Below are positions 1-6,900 of a stretch of 16,273 nt of DNA, one piece after another; position 1 is the stretch's first letter; every line of letters starts with the position of its first letter. Under the pieces are notes generated by a model. That model was not told where the DNA came from. It searched no databases and saw only the letters and a list, made by a program, of their open reading frames with translations. Source of the stretch: Deltaproteobacteria bacterium (lineage in GTDB: Bacteria; Desulfobacterota; Desulfarculia; Adiutricales; Adiutricaceae); the NCBI GenBank assembly GCA_031279155.1, contig JAITJB010000087.1, forward strand, positions 1 to 16,273, in the 5' to 3' direction. The translations under genes were made by a program, and so were the position numbers.

Positions 1-336
1 AGCGTTACTATATCTACCGGCGACAATATGGTCTTTGAAGACGTCGATTCTAGTAGGCTACGCCTAGGCGCTCGCTTTTCTTACGGGGCCAACCAATACG
101 TAAGCCCCTACATAGGAGCTGCCTACGAGTATGAGTTTAATGGAGAGGCTAGAGCAAGTGCCAACGGCTTTGCCATTACCGCGCCGTCACTAAAAGGCGC
201 TACTTATATTGGCGAACTTGGTCTAACCTTTAAGCCTTCCGAAAATCTTCCCATATCTTTTGATCTAGGCGCTCAGGGCTATACCGGCAAAAGAGAGGGC
301 GTAACCGGGACGCTTCAGCTGAAGATAGAATTCTAG
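1..336 (+). CDS. Outer-membrane beta-barrel protein, C-terminal fragment (autotransporter-type barrel likely)
   Basis: The reading frame is open from the first base of the window, so this is the 3' end of a gene that begins upstream; the Met codon at 28 is probably internal. The roughly 111 visible residues alternate polar and hydrophobic or aromatic positions in short strands separated by turns (for example RLGARFSYG, YVSPYIGAAYEYEF, YIGELGLTF, ISFDLGAQGYTG). They end in LKIEF with a C-terminal phenylalanine, which is the usual outer-membrane barrel insertion signal. The pattern resembles the last strands of the autotransporter barrel of type V secretion, where the barrel anchors a surface passenger domain. 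The passenger is outside the window, so nothing can be said about its job. Another kind of OM barrel is possible. It is the only plus-strand gene seen and converges on the operon to its right. Confidence 0.75.
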   Translation, partial: SVTISTGDNMVFEDVDSSRLRLGARFSYGANQYVSPYIGAAYEYEFNGEARASANGFAITAPSLKGATYIGELGLTFKPSENLPISFDLGAQGYTGKREGVTGTLQLKIEF

Positions 337-363
337 AGCGCGATTATCTTCCATCCGAAGCCT

Positions 364-448
364 AGGCTAGCTTAGTTTAGCTTAGCTAAGCTGCGCCCAG
401 GCTAAGCTTAGCTTGGCTAAACTGGGCCAAGCCAAGCTTGGCTAGCCT
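364..448. repeat. Nested inverted repeat between convergent genes, TAGC-rich
   Basis: AGGCTAGC at 364-371 pairs with GCTAGCCT at 441-448. Inside it AGTTTAGC at 374-381 pairs with GCTAAACT at 416-423, and GCTTAGCTAAGC at 380-391 is itself a palindrome. The whole stretch is built from variants of AGCTTAGC/AGCTTGGC, so it can fold in several alternative ways. It lies between two convergent stop codons (336 plus, 458 minus), where a two-way terminator would be expected. Neither strand shows a good T tract straight after the stem, so termination is an inference from position only. Confidence 0.55.
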
Positions 449-457
449 CTGCGATTT

Positions 458-961
458 CTATTTCTTAACCACCTGGCCATCTGGCCGGTTAACCAGCAGA
501 CGATCGAGGTGGATCAAAAGCGGGTGACTTTCTTCTTCTTCCTGGCGTCTTTTTTCTAAGGTCGTTTCAGTTACCGTTTCGATCTCAATGAACCAGACTG
601 CTCCCAGGCCATGTTGGGGATTATTGGATCTGGCAATTTCGTAATGACGCCTAAACTCTTGGCCGGAAATGACTACCCTTTCCGGGCGCCCCTTAAGTAG
701 CCAACCTAGCCCATCAGTAGTAATAAGACTTACGGCCACCTTCTCAAAAAACCACAGGGCCCGAAGCATCAGAGAATTTGTGCGGGAGGTTTCAATTATC
801 TCATCATACTTAAGCCCGCCGCTATCGCTCATTTTAAGCGAACTTTTTACAGCCAGATGGGGTTCTCCGGTTGGGGTAACTAACCCTAGAACCTTAACTG
901 TCAAGGGATCGTTTAAAGCTGCGGTAACGAACGGGTACTGTCTTAAATCAATGGCGGTCAT
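458..961 (-). CDS. Small protein, possible FMN-binding split-barrel (pyridoxamine phosphate oxidase-like)
   Basis: This 167-residue soluble protein has no signal peptide or membrane segment. Its N-terminal half (roughly residues 20-80: TVKVLGLVTPTGEPHLAVKS, then a long loop and VAVSLITTDG) has the look of the split-barrel fold used by pyridoxamine-phosphate-oxidase-like and flavin-reductase-like proteins, which bind FMN or F420. The resemblance is general and no diagnostic residue clinches it. The C-terminus is charged, with a Lys/Arg/Glu-rich stretch near residue 137. Its ATG overlaps the stop of the upstream radical SAM gene by four bases (ATGA at 961-958), so the two are probably translationally coupled. 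That makes a redox or electron-donor role for the radical SAM partner possible, but this is inferred from context only. It is the last gene of the operon. Confidence 0.6.
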   Translation of the reverse strand: MTAIDLRQYPFVTAALNDPLTVKVLGLVTPTGEPHLAVKSSLKMSDSGGLKYDEIIETSRTNSLMLRALWFFEKVAVSLITTDGLGWLLKGRPERVVISGQEFRRHYEIARSNNPQHGLGAVWFIEIETVTETTLEKRRQEEEESHPLLIHLDRLLVNRPDGQVVKK

Positions 962-2328
962 ATTCTAGCCAAATCCGTGTCAGGGTGGTTACCGCAGCGC
1001 CGGTAGTTATCTTGATCGGGTAAAAAATCATACTCGCGGCGAAGGCTATCGAGACCTTTGGCCAACCTAACGTAATATTCTAGGCTTGGAGGCTTTTGGC
1101 GAAAGAAGACCGACCCTGTTAGTATCCGCCAAACACAACCCACCACCCAAACTCCCCTTTGGCATAGTTTTCTAGCTTCAGAAAGCGTAGCTTCCAAAGC
1201 ATCATATTCGCTCTTAAAGCCCTTAGGCTGAGCCAATTCCACCCCGGCCACGAGACCGGTATTGACATTACCTCGGCCAAAAACGCTAACTGCGGCTTCT
1301 AACCTATTTTTCCATTCCTCGTAGCCGATGAGCTGACTTTTGCCTGGACAGATCCAATCAAACAAGCGCTGATTTAAGACCTCGATATCAGCGGTATAGG
1401 TAGTTAAGCCCGTCTCATAATACAAGCGCTTAACTTGATCTAAGCTAAAGGCCGTGGAAATTAACTGACTGGGAAATTTTCGCCCGCCAAATAAGTTCGA
1501 GATGCCTTTTAAAATTGTAAGGTATAATTCTAGCTCGTCATCAAGGGGCCTGGCCCCGCTTATGATGGTCCCTCCGGTTAAAAAGATACTCTGATTTCGG
1601 CCTGGCTCTAAAACCGCTTCATAAACTGTCTCAAGGATTTCATCTAAGGCGACAGTGGCCTCTTTACGGCTAGAAGTAAAGTTAGCGGCCATGACGCAAA
1701 ACTTACAGCCGCAGCCGGCTTTTTTCCAGAAATCACAAAATTGGTAGGGATGGATGGTTAGCCTTTGGGGTCTAGCCGAAACCAGTTTCCACATGGGCGT
1801 CCCGCGAGAGGTCTTTTTAAAATAATAATCCGGTTTCTCCCAATACCAGACTTTGGCTAATATCTGATCGCCATCGCAGAGATATCGATTATGCCCATCA
1901 AAATCCACGGTGTAAGGAGCTAACCCGGTATCTGCTAAAAAGCCCTCGGTGAAGATACTCGTCCCGTCATCCATTATTAACGACACCGGGCTTAAATCCT
2001 CTTTATCGTAGTAGTCGCTCGATACCGTAGTCATATGGATATTAGGGTCAACCGCCTCTAAGGCGGCCTTGGTATAGATAACCCCTCGCCTCTGGACGTC
2101 TATCTTGAGCATAACCTTAAAGGGAAAGTCAGGATAGAGCTCAGTGAGTTCCCTTAAGGATTTCTGGGTTTCTGGCAACTCACCTTTGTGGGCCCTTGTG
2201 TTAGAAATTGTTGGGGCCCTTGATGGAGAGATAGTTGTAGAATTTTTTGGAGAAACTTTTGGCTCAATTGTTGCGGCCATTACCGGCGCACTTGTTGGGC
2301 TTTTCTTTGGCTTAGGCATATTGACCAC
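958..2328 (-). CDS. Radical SAM protein with non-canonical cysteine motif
   Basis: The protein is about 456 residues. A cysteine group at Cys198, Cys206, Cys208 and Cys211 (FCDFWKKAGCGCKFC) is followed by LTGG at 250-253, which matches the SAM-binding GGE-type motif of the radical SAM barrel. The canonical CX3CX2C spacing is absent; the [4Fe-4S] ligands could be CX9CX2C (198, 208, 211), a spacing also reported for Elp3-type enzymes. About 50 N-terminal residues are Pro/Ser/Thr/Lys-rich and probably disordered. The substrate is unknown. The longest start is GTG at 2328, which overlaps the upstream TAG by one base and has GAGGG a few bases before it; ATG at 2319 is the alternative. It sits between a PLP sulfur-lyase family gene and a small possible flavoprotein in the sulfonate-type operon, so a role in processing the imported compound is likely but unproven. 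Confidence 0.8.
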   Translation of the reverse strand: MVNMPKPKKSPTSAPVMAATIEPKVSPKNSTTISPSRAPTISNTRAHKGELPETQKSLRELTELYPDFPFKVMLKIDVQRRGVIYTKAALEAVDPNIHMTTVSSDYYDKEDLSPVSLIMDDGTSIFTEGFLADTGLAPYTVDFDGHNRYLCDGDQILAKVWYWEKPDYYFKKTSRGTPMWKLVSARPQRLTIHPYQFCDFWKKAGCGCKFCVMAANFTSSRKEATVALDEILETVYEAVLEPGRNQSIFLTGGTIISGARPLDDELELYLTILKGISNLFGGRKFPSQLISTAFSLDQVKRLYYETGLTTYTADIEVLNQRLFDWICPGKSQLIGYEEWKNRLEAAVSVFGRGNVNTGLVAGVELAQPKGFKSEYDALEATLSEARKLCQRGVWVVGCVWRILTGSVFFRQKPPSLEYYVRLAKGLDSLRREYDFLPDQDNYRRCGNHPDTDLARI

Positions 2329-3353
2329 TAAGCGCCCTCGCTCCCGGCGACCTCGGGAAAGTACGATAGGTAGCTAAAGAGAGCCGGAAATCCTCCGGTA
2401 TGGAGAAACAATACTTTAGATCCCTTAGAAAAGTAGCCGCTTCTAGCTAGGCCCACAAGTCCGGCTAAGGCTTTACCGGTATAGACCGGATCGACTAAGA
2501 TAGCTTCGTTTTTAGCCAAAAGCCTTATGGCTTCTAGCGTCCCTTGATCGGGGATAGAATAACCAGGACCTAAGAAATTTTCAAAACAGATGACCTTATC
2601 TTCTTCGATCCCACTATTAATCCCCAATAGCTCGAGCGTCCGGTCAGTTAAGGAATGTATAATATTTTCTTGATCTTCTTTTTTCGCCCTTCGGACGTTT
2701 ATACCCACCACCTGTAAGGGCGTGTTGGTGGCCTTAAAGCCGGCCAGTAAGCCCGATTGCGTCCCGCCGCTTCCGCTAGCGCAGACGACGTAATCAAAAT
2801 CAAGCCCTGTACTAGTCATCTGAGACGCTATTTCCTGGGCGCAGGAAACGTAGCCCAAGGCCCCAATGGGATCGGCGGCCCCGCCAGGGATGATAAAGGG
2901 TTTACGGCCTTTAAGCCTTAAACCCTCGGCTGTCTTTTCAATTTCAGCTTCAACATTACTCGTGCCAGCGATAACCTTTAAACCATGGGCGCCTAGGAGG
3001 TTAAAGATAAAGTTATTGCCCGATCCGTGAGGGAGGTAACTATCTGGTACCCTTTCTTCGAGCACCAAGTGGCACTCAAGGCCCTCGCGAATGGCCCAGG
3101 CTAAGGTTAAGCGGCAATGATTAGATTGAACAGCGCCGCTAGTAACCACAGCGTCAGCCCCCTGGCTTAAGGCCTTGGCCAGAGAATAATCGAGCTTGCG
3201 GGTCTTGTTGCCGCCTAAAGTTCCTGGCAGTAAATCGTCGCGCTTTACGTAGATCTCAATATTATCTTCTAAGGCTTTAGTTAGCCTTGAAAGTTTTTCT
3301 ATGGGCGTTGGGGAACTTACGTAGCCCCTTTTCGGGTATTTATGAAGGTTCAT
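2328..3353 (-). CDS. PLP-dependent D-cysteine desulfhydrase / L-cysteate sulfo-lyase family enzyme
   Basis: At 341 residues this is full length for the fold type II PLP family that contains D-cysteine desulfhydrase (DcyD), ACC deaminase and L-cysteate sulfo-lyase (CuyA). Visible landmarks are GGNKTRKLD at 47-55, with Lys50 the expected PLP Schiff-base lysine; SGAVQSNHCR at 72-81, the substrate-binding loop; the glycine-rich phosphate loop SGSGGTQSG at 193-201; and the C-terminal VDPVYTGKA and LFLHTGG. Family members beta-eliminate small amino acids to pyruvate and ammonium plus sulfide or sulfite. Sequence alone does not separate the substrates by eye. Directly upstream (31 bases) is a taurine-type importer, which makes sulfonate cleavage as in CuyA a reasonable inference; D-cysteine is the main alternative. 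The Shine-Dalgarno sequence before the ATG is weak. The stop overlaps the start of the radical SAM gene. Confidence 0.88.
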   Translation of the reverse strand: MNLHKYPKRGYVSSPTPIEKLSRLTKALEDNIEIYVKRDDLLPGTLGGNKTRKLDYSLAKALSQGADAVVTSGAVQSNHCRLTLAWAIREGLECHLVLEERVPDSYLPHGSGNNFIFNLLGAHGLKVIAGTSNVEAEIEKTAEGLRLKGRKPFIIPGGAADPIGALGYVSCAQEIASQMTSTGLDFDYVVCASGSGGTQSGLLAGFKATNTPLQVVGINVRRAKKEDQENIIHSLTDRTLELLGINSGIEEDKVICFENFLGPGYSIPDQGTLEAIRLLAKNEAILVDPVYTGKALAGLVGLARSGYFSKGSKVLFLHTGGFPALFSYLSYFPEVAGSEGA

Positions 3354-3384
3354 GGTAAGACTTTCTTAGTCAAAAATTTCTTGG

Positions 3385-4275
3385 TTAAATGTAGTATTCG
3401 GGCTTACGCATGGCTAAGAGGATCTCTCTTTTCATCATGGCGTAATCGGAGTTGACCACTAAGCTCTCGTAGATCCTAGGCCTGGCTAGAGGCGAGATTA
3501 TGTCTTTAGAAAGCCTACCGGGCCTAGGGGTCATAACCAGGATGCGGTCAGCCAAAAAGAGAGCTTCATCGACATCATGGGTGACAAAGACAATGGTTGA
3601 GCCGGTCTTCTCCCAGACGTCCACCAGTAACTCCTGCATGCTGATGCGGGTCTGGGCGTCTAAGGCCCCGAAGGGCTCATCCATGACCATTATGGGCGGC
3701 TCAGAGATCCAGGCTCTAGCTAAGGCCACCCTCTGCTTCATGCCGCCGGAGAGCTCATATGGGGCATAGGTCTCAAAGCCCGAGAGCCCCGTGAGCTCAA
3801 TAAAACGGCGGGCTTTGGCTAAGGTCTCCTTTTTAGGCCTACCAGCTAAATCTGGGCCTAAAGTAATATTAGCTATGACCTTGCGCCAGGGCAGTAAGTT
3901 GGGTTCTTGGAAGACGACCCCTCGGTCGGGCCCAGGACCTGAGACCTTTTTGCCCCCGACTAAGACCTGACCTAAGGAGGGTTTTTCAAAGCCGGCTAAG
4001 ATATTTAGTAACGTAGATTTGCCGCAGCCAGAGGGCCCCAAGAGACAGACCAGGCTACCGGGCTTAATTGAGACGGAAAACTCAGCCACCGCTTCGGTAT
4101 TCGTGCTCCCGCGCTTGTGATTACCGTAAATGTGCCCGACGTTTATAAACTCTATCCCCCCACCAGGGTTTGGCGGTTTAGTTGATGGCGAAAAAGATCC
4201 ATCATCTACCGGGATGGCTTCATTAGAAAACTTAAGCCCTTTTTGAGGATCATCAATAGCTTCTTGATTTTTCAT
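3385..4275 (-). CDS. tauB: ABC importer ATPase, taurine/sulfonate type
   Basis: This is the nucleotide-binding subunit that powers the adjacent permease on the cytoplasmic side. Numbering from the ATG at 4275, it has Walker A GPSGCGKS at 80-87, Q-loop Gln123, signature LSGGMKQ at 175-181, Walker B IMVMDEP at 195-201 and the switch histidine His233. The overall pattern, including EPNLLPW after the Q-loop, is that of the nitrate/sulfonate/taurine group (TauB, SsuB). About 40 extra residues at the N-terminus are polar and low in complexity, longer than usual for the family. The ATG at 4275 overlaps the permease stop in a TGATG arrangement; GTG at 4278 is an in-frame alternative. The symbol follows the TauA-like binding protein of the same operon, and the substrate is not proven. 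Confidence 0.9.
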   Translation of the reverse strand: MKNQEAIDDPQKGLKFSNEAIPVDDGSFSPSTKPPNPGGGIEFINVGHIYGNHKRGSTNTEAVAEFSVSIKPGSLVCLLGPSGCGKSTLLNILAGFEKPSLGQVLVGGKKVSGPGPDRGVVFQEPNLLPWRKVIANITLGPDLAGRPKKETLAKARRFIELTGLSGFETYAPYELSGGMKQRVALARAWISEPPIMVMDEPFGALDAQTRISMQELLVDVWEKTGSTIVFVTHDVDEALFLADRILVMTPRPGRLSKDIISPLARPRIYESLVVNSDYAMMKREILLAMRKPEYYI

Positions 4276-5066
4276 CACTCACGACCAGCCCAGGGCACGG
4301 TCAATCTCTCAACTACCACCAAAAGGTAGTCTAAAAGATAACCGGTTAGTCCTAGCAAAATGATACCGATCATGACAATATCGGTCCGCATGTAGGAACT
4401 GGCGTTCATCACCATCCAACCCATGCCCGACTCGGCGGCTACCATTTCGGAGGCTATAAGCGTTGTCCAACCAACGCCTACGGCCAGCCTTATGGAGGTG
4501 AAGATCTCTGGCAAGCTTGCCGGCAAAATAAACCGCCAGACCAGCTGAAGGCGGTTGGCCCCTAAGGCCGCCCCCAACCTGAGCTTACCTTGCCCCACGC
4601 TTTTAACCGAAGCCGCGCTACCTACGACCACGGTAAAGAGAGTGGACAAAAAGATCAAAAAGACCTTCGAGACCTCCCCGATACCTAGCCATAAGATGGC
4701 TAGAGGTATCAGGGCGATCTTAGGTAGAGGGCGAAAAAATTGGACAAAGGGCTCCAAGGCCGATGATAGGACAGGAAAAAGCCCCATGGCTAGACCCAAC
4801 GGCACGCCCAAGACCACGGCCAGGATGAAGGCTACCATGGCCCGGCCTAAGCTTATACCCACGTGCTGCCACAAAGAGATATGGTGGTAACCTTCTTCTA
4901 AGATCTCGGTTAGCGAGAGCCATATCTCTTGAGGGGGAGGTAATATCAAGGGGCTCATGAGTTTGAGGCGACCGCAGACGTACCAAACCCCTACGAAAAT
5001 ACCAACCGACAGAACGCTAACCATCGCGCCTAAGCGGCGGTCCCACCTTCGGCCTAGGAAATTCAT
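4275..5066 (-). CDS. tauC: ABC importer permease, taurine/sulfonate type
   Basis: This 263-residue inner-membrane protein has about six hydrophobic segments (starting near residues 15, 72, 100, 130, 185 and 232). The cytoplasmic coupling loop GAALGANRLQLVWRFILP (about 165-183) matches the EAA-loop consensus that docks onto the ATPase. The family is the BPD_transp_1 permeases of the taurine, sulfonate and nitrate importers, and the C-terminal VPWAGRE is also typical of them. The start ATG overlaps the stop of the binding-protein gene by four bases (ATGA at 5066-5063), and its stop overlaps the ATPase start, so the three transport genes are translated as a coupled set. Confidence 0.9.
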   Translation of the reverse strand: MNFLGRRWDRRLGAMVSVLSVGIFVGVWYVCGRLKLMSPLILPPPQEIWLSLTEILEEGYHHISLWQHVGISLGRAMVAFILAVVLGVPLGLAMGLFPVLSSALEPFVQFFRPLPKIALIPLAILWLGIGEVSKVFLIFLSTLFTVVVGSAASVKSVGQGKLRLGAALGANRLQLVWRFILPASLPEIFTSIRLAVGVGWTTLIASEMVAAESGMGWMVMNASSYMRTDIVMIGIILLGLTGYLLDYLLVVVERLTVPWAGRE

Positions 5067-6091
5067 TGTCCAATAGCCTTTTTAATGTAGCTCACGTCGA
5101 TAAAGGGCGCAAAACTCTTGGGGACATCCCTGGCCCTCAGATCGTTTTGCTCCACCAAAAAGGCCGCCTGATCGCCTAAACTCTTGGCGATGTTAGAGTT
5201 AGCTGTGGTCGTCCCGTCACCTAGCCATTGGGGGTTAAGCTGATCTGAAATCGAGGGATACAGTAAACCGGCTAAGGTCTGCTTGGCCCCCTCTACGTCT
5301 TGCTCGAGATCTTTGGCGATGATAGCCGCCGAACCATCGGGGTCAGCCTTATAGCGGTCAACGGTCTGTTGGAATGCGCCCAGAAACTTAGCCACTAAGT
5401 CGGGGTATGCTTGGGCAAATTTATCTGAGACAACGTAAGCGTTAAAAAGATAATAGCCGTCCTTATTGAGCTCGCCTGAGCCGATTAAGATGTGGCCATC
5501 TTCTTGAGCTAGATCATGCCAAAAGGGTCCCCATATGTAGGAAGCGTCGATATCGCCGCGCTTCCAAGCGGCTATTTGATCGGTAGGGTTTAGGTTAACT
5601 AATTTGACTTTCTTGGGGTCCACCCCATGGACCTTAAAAGCCGCTAAAAGGGCGTAGTGGGCGGTTGAGCCGGCAACAGTAGCAACCGAGTGTCCTTCAA
5701 GATCCTTTATGGTCTTAATGGAGTTTCTGGCCACCAACTGCTCGCTGGTGTTAATAACCCCGGAGAGGGCTATAACCTTAAAAGGAATGCCTCTAGTTAA
5801 AGAAGATGTCACCGGGACTGAGCCCACGCGGACGATATCGACCTCACCGGCGGCTAAAGCCGCTAAGGCCGGGGGTCCACTAGGGAAGCGCACCCATTTA
5901 ACTGGTACGCCAAGGGCCTTGTCAAAAGACCCATCGACTTTACCTAAAATCCACGGTCGCGGGCCGTTTAAAAAGGCAAACCTGACCTCTTTGGGGGCGT
6001 CAGCCGCCTGGGCCGGTAAGGACCAAAAGAGGCTAGCCCCAAAAATGAGGGCCACTAAAAGAGACAAAAGCGTTAAAGGCCGATTTTTCAT
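5063..6091 (-). CDS. tauA: Periplasmic substrate-binding protein, TauA-like
   Basis: The first 29 residues are a Sec signal peptide, cleaved after LPAQA, so the 342-residue precursor is exported to the periplasm. The mature protein has the NMT1/SsuA type II binding-protein pattern. The stretch around 141-190 (GSTAHYALLAAF, then NLNPTDQIAAWKRGDIDASY) closely follows the region of TauA that lines the taurine pocket, from memory of that family. Gly141-Ser-Thr-Ala-His-Tyr is the likely sulfonate-contact loop. Ligands of close relatives include taurine and other small sulfonates, so cysteate or isethionate are open alternatives. A clear GAGGAG Shine-Dalgarno lies about 8 bases before the ATG. This is the first gene of the six-gene operon and lies about 170 bases past a minus-strand terminator hairpin. 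Confidence 0.9.
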   Translation of the reverse strand: MKNRPLTLLSLLVALIFGASLFWSLPAQAADAPKEVRFAFLNGPRPWILGKVDGSFDKALGVPVKWVRFPSGPPALAALAAGEVDIVRVGSVPVTSSLTRGIPFKVIALSGVINTSEQLVARNSIKTIKDLEGHSVATVAGSTAHYALLAAFKVHGVDPKKVKLVNLNPTDQIAAWKRGDIDASYIWGPFWHDLAQEDGHILIGSGELNKDGYYLFNAYVVSDKFAQAYPDLVAKFLGAFQQTVDRYKADPDGSAAIIAKDLEQDVEGAKQTLAGLLYPSISDQLNPQWLGDGTTTANSNIAKSLGDQAAFLVEQNDLRARDVPKSFAPFIDVSYIKKAIGQ

Positions 6092-6260
6092 CTGTAAACT
6101 CCTCGTTTACCTCCCCAAACCTTGGCCACCTTTATGAGCCTATCGTGAGGAGGGCAAGGCCTTCAGCTTTCCCTGATCGGCATTGATAAAGACAAATAGC
6201 CCGCCGCTAACCCATGGCCGCGCTCCCCTCCCTCCCATGAGGAGATAAGCCTAGGTTTAG
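6092..6260 (-). other. Leader region before the TauA-like gene
   Basis: No gene is seen here. On the minus strand it contains two purine-rich tracts (complement of 6214-6245, with GGGAGGGAGGGG) and then the ribosome-binding site for the binding-protein gene at 6098-6105. I could not find a convincing -35/-10 pair inside it. The operon is therefore either read from the promoter-like pair at 6348-6376 through the terminator, or from a promoter I do not recognise. Confidence 0.4.
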
Positions 6261-6301
6261 ACAAAAAAATAGCCGGAAAAACCTCAATTTGGTTTTCCGG
6301 C
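6261..6301 (-). terminator. Intrinsic terminator or attenuator ahead of the TauA-like operon
   Basis: GCCGGAAAAACC at 6272-6283 pairs with GGTTTTCCGGC at 6291-6301, an 11-bp stem with one bulged A and a 7-base loop. On the minus strand the stem is followed directly by TATTTTTTTG. It would stop transcription arriving from dnaB and the palindrome array before the sulfonate-type operon. Because a promoter-like pair lies only about 45 bases upstream of it on the same strand, it could also act as an attenuator in the operon leader or as the end of a short RNA. On the plus strand the T run is weaker (5 T after 5 other bases). Confidence 0.8.
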
Positions 6302-6341
6302 CTTCAGTTTTTAAGCGCCTGATCAGCCGCACGGGCAATTT
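6262..6341 (-). ncRNA. Candidate short RNA or attenuated leader, about 80 nt
   Basis: This interval is bounded by a minus-strand promoter-like pair (TTGACA, 17-base spacer, TAAAGT at 6376-6348) and the intrinsic terminator at 6261-6301. A transcript starting near 6341 would be about 80 nt and end in the terminator hairpin. No long coding frame fits in it. I do not recognise it as any known riboswitch or small RNA class. Either a free small RNA or the leader of the TauA-like operon, read through under some condition, would explain the arrangement. This is an inference from the signals alone. Confidence 0.35.
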
Positions 6342-6347
6342 GAAAAA

Positions 6348-6376
6348 ACTTTACTGTTTTTTAATCAACATGTCAA
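6348..6376 (-). promoter_or_regulatory. Candidate sigma-70 promoter
   Basis: On the minus strand, a perfect TTGACA at 6376-6371 is followed by a 17-base A/T-rich spacer and TAAAGT at 6353-6348, which matches four of six bases of the -10 consensus. AGCCAT at 6376-6381 and ATGGCT at 6389-6394 form an inverted repeat that touches the -35 box, so a regulator could bind there. The promoter reads toward the terminator at 6261-6301 and the sulfonate-type operon. Confidence 0.5.
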
Positions 6377-6459
6377 GCCATCAATAAAATGGCTCCATCC
6401 CGCGCTTAGCCTTTTTTTAGTTAAGATCCACTAATCGCGCAGGTAACCAAAAAACGCCA

Positions 6460-6489
6460 AAATTTGTATCTAGATCTAGATACAAATTT
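6460..6489. repeat. 30-bp perfect palindrome (A1)
   Basis: This is the outermost type A element of the array and the longest. Its two 15-base arms meet at AGATCT with no spacer, and the flanks are AAATTT on both sides. The 20-bp core GTATCTAG-type sequence is unlike the TGTCATC arms of the other A elements, so only its position and symmetry are conserved. Confidence 0.9.
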
Positions 6490-6900
6490 AGATGGCCCAA
6501 ATGCCATAACCCTGCGGCCAATCTTTTGGCAGCTGGCCACAAATTTGTGGCCAATTAGACGCCTAAAACATCCAAAATCTTGGGACGAACTGTCATCACC
6601 GGTGATGACAAAATGTTGATCGCCCAAATGCAACAACCCTGCGGCAAATCTTTTGGCAGCTGGACACAAATTTGTGTCCACTTAGACGCCTAAAACATCC
6701 TAAATCTTGGGACGAGCTGTCATCACCGGCGATGACAAGCCGGTATTAGCCCAAATACAACAACCCACCGGCCAATCTTTTAACAGCTGGCCACAAATTT
6801 GTGGCCACTTTTAGACGCCTAAAACATCGCTTAATCTTGGGACATTCTTGGGACGAGCTGTCATCAAATTTGATGACAAAATGGTCATGGCCCAAATGCA

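Noticed and set aside
669..968. Plus-strand open frames opposite the minus-strand genes, such as this one
   Set aside because: They lie wholly opposite well-supported genes, show no family pattern and no suitable ribosome-binding site.
6092..6260. Known riboswitch in the leader of the TauA-like operon
   Set aside because: I could not match any conserved core (cobalamin, SAM, SAH, glycine or fluoride).
6391..6418. Plus-strand terminator (GGCT/AGCC followed by seven T)
   Set aside because: The stem is only four base pairs and no plus-strand gene ends here.
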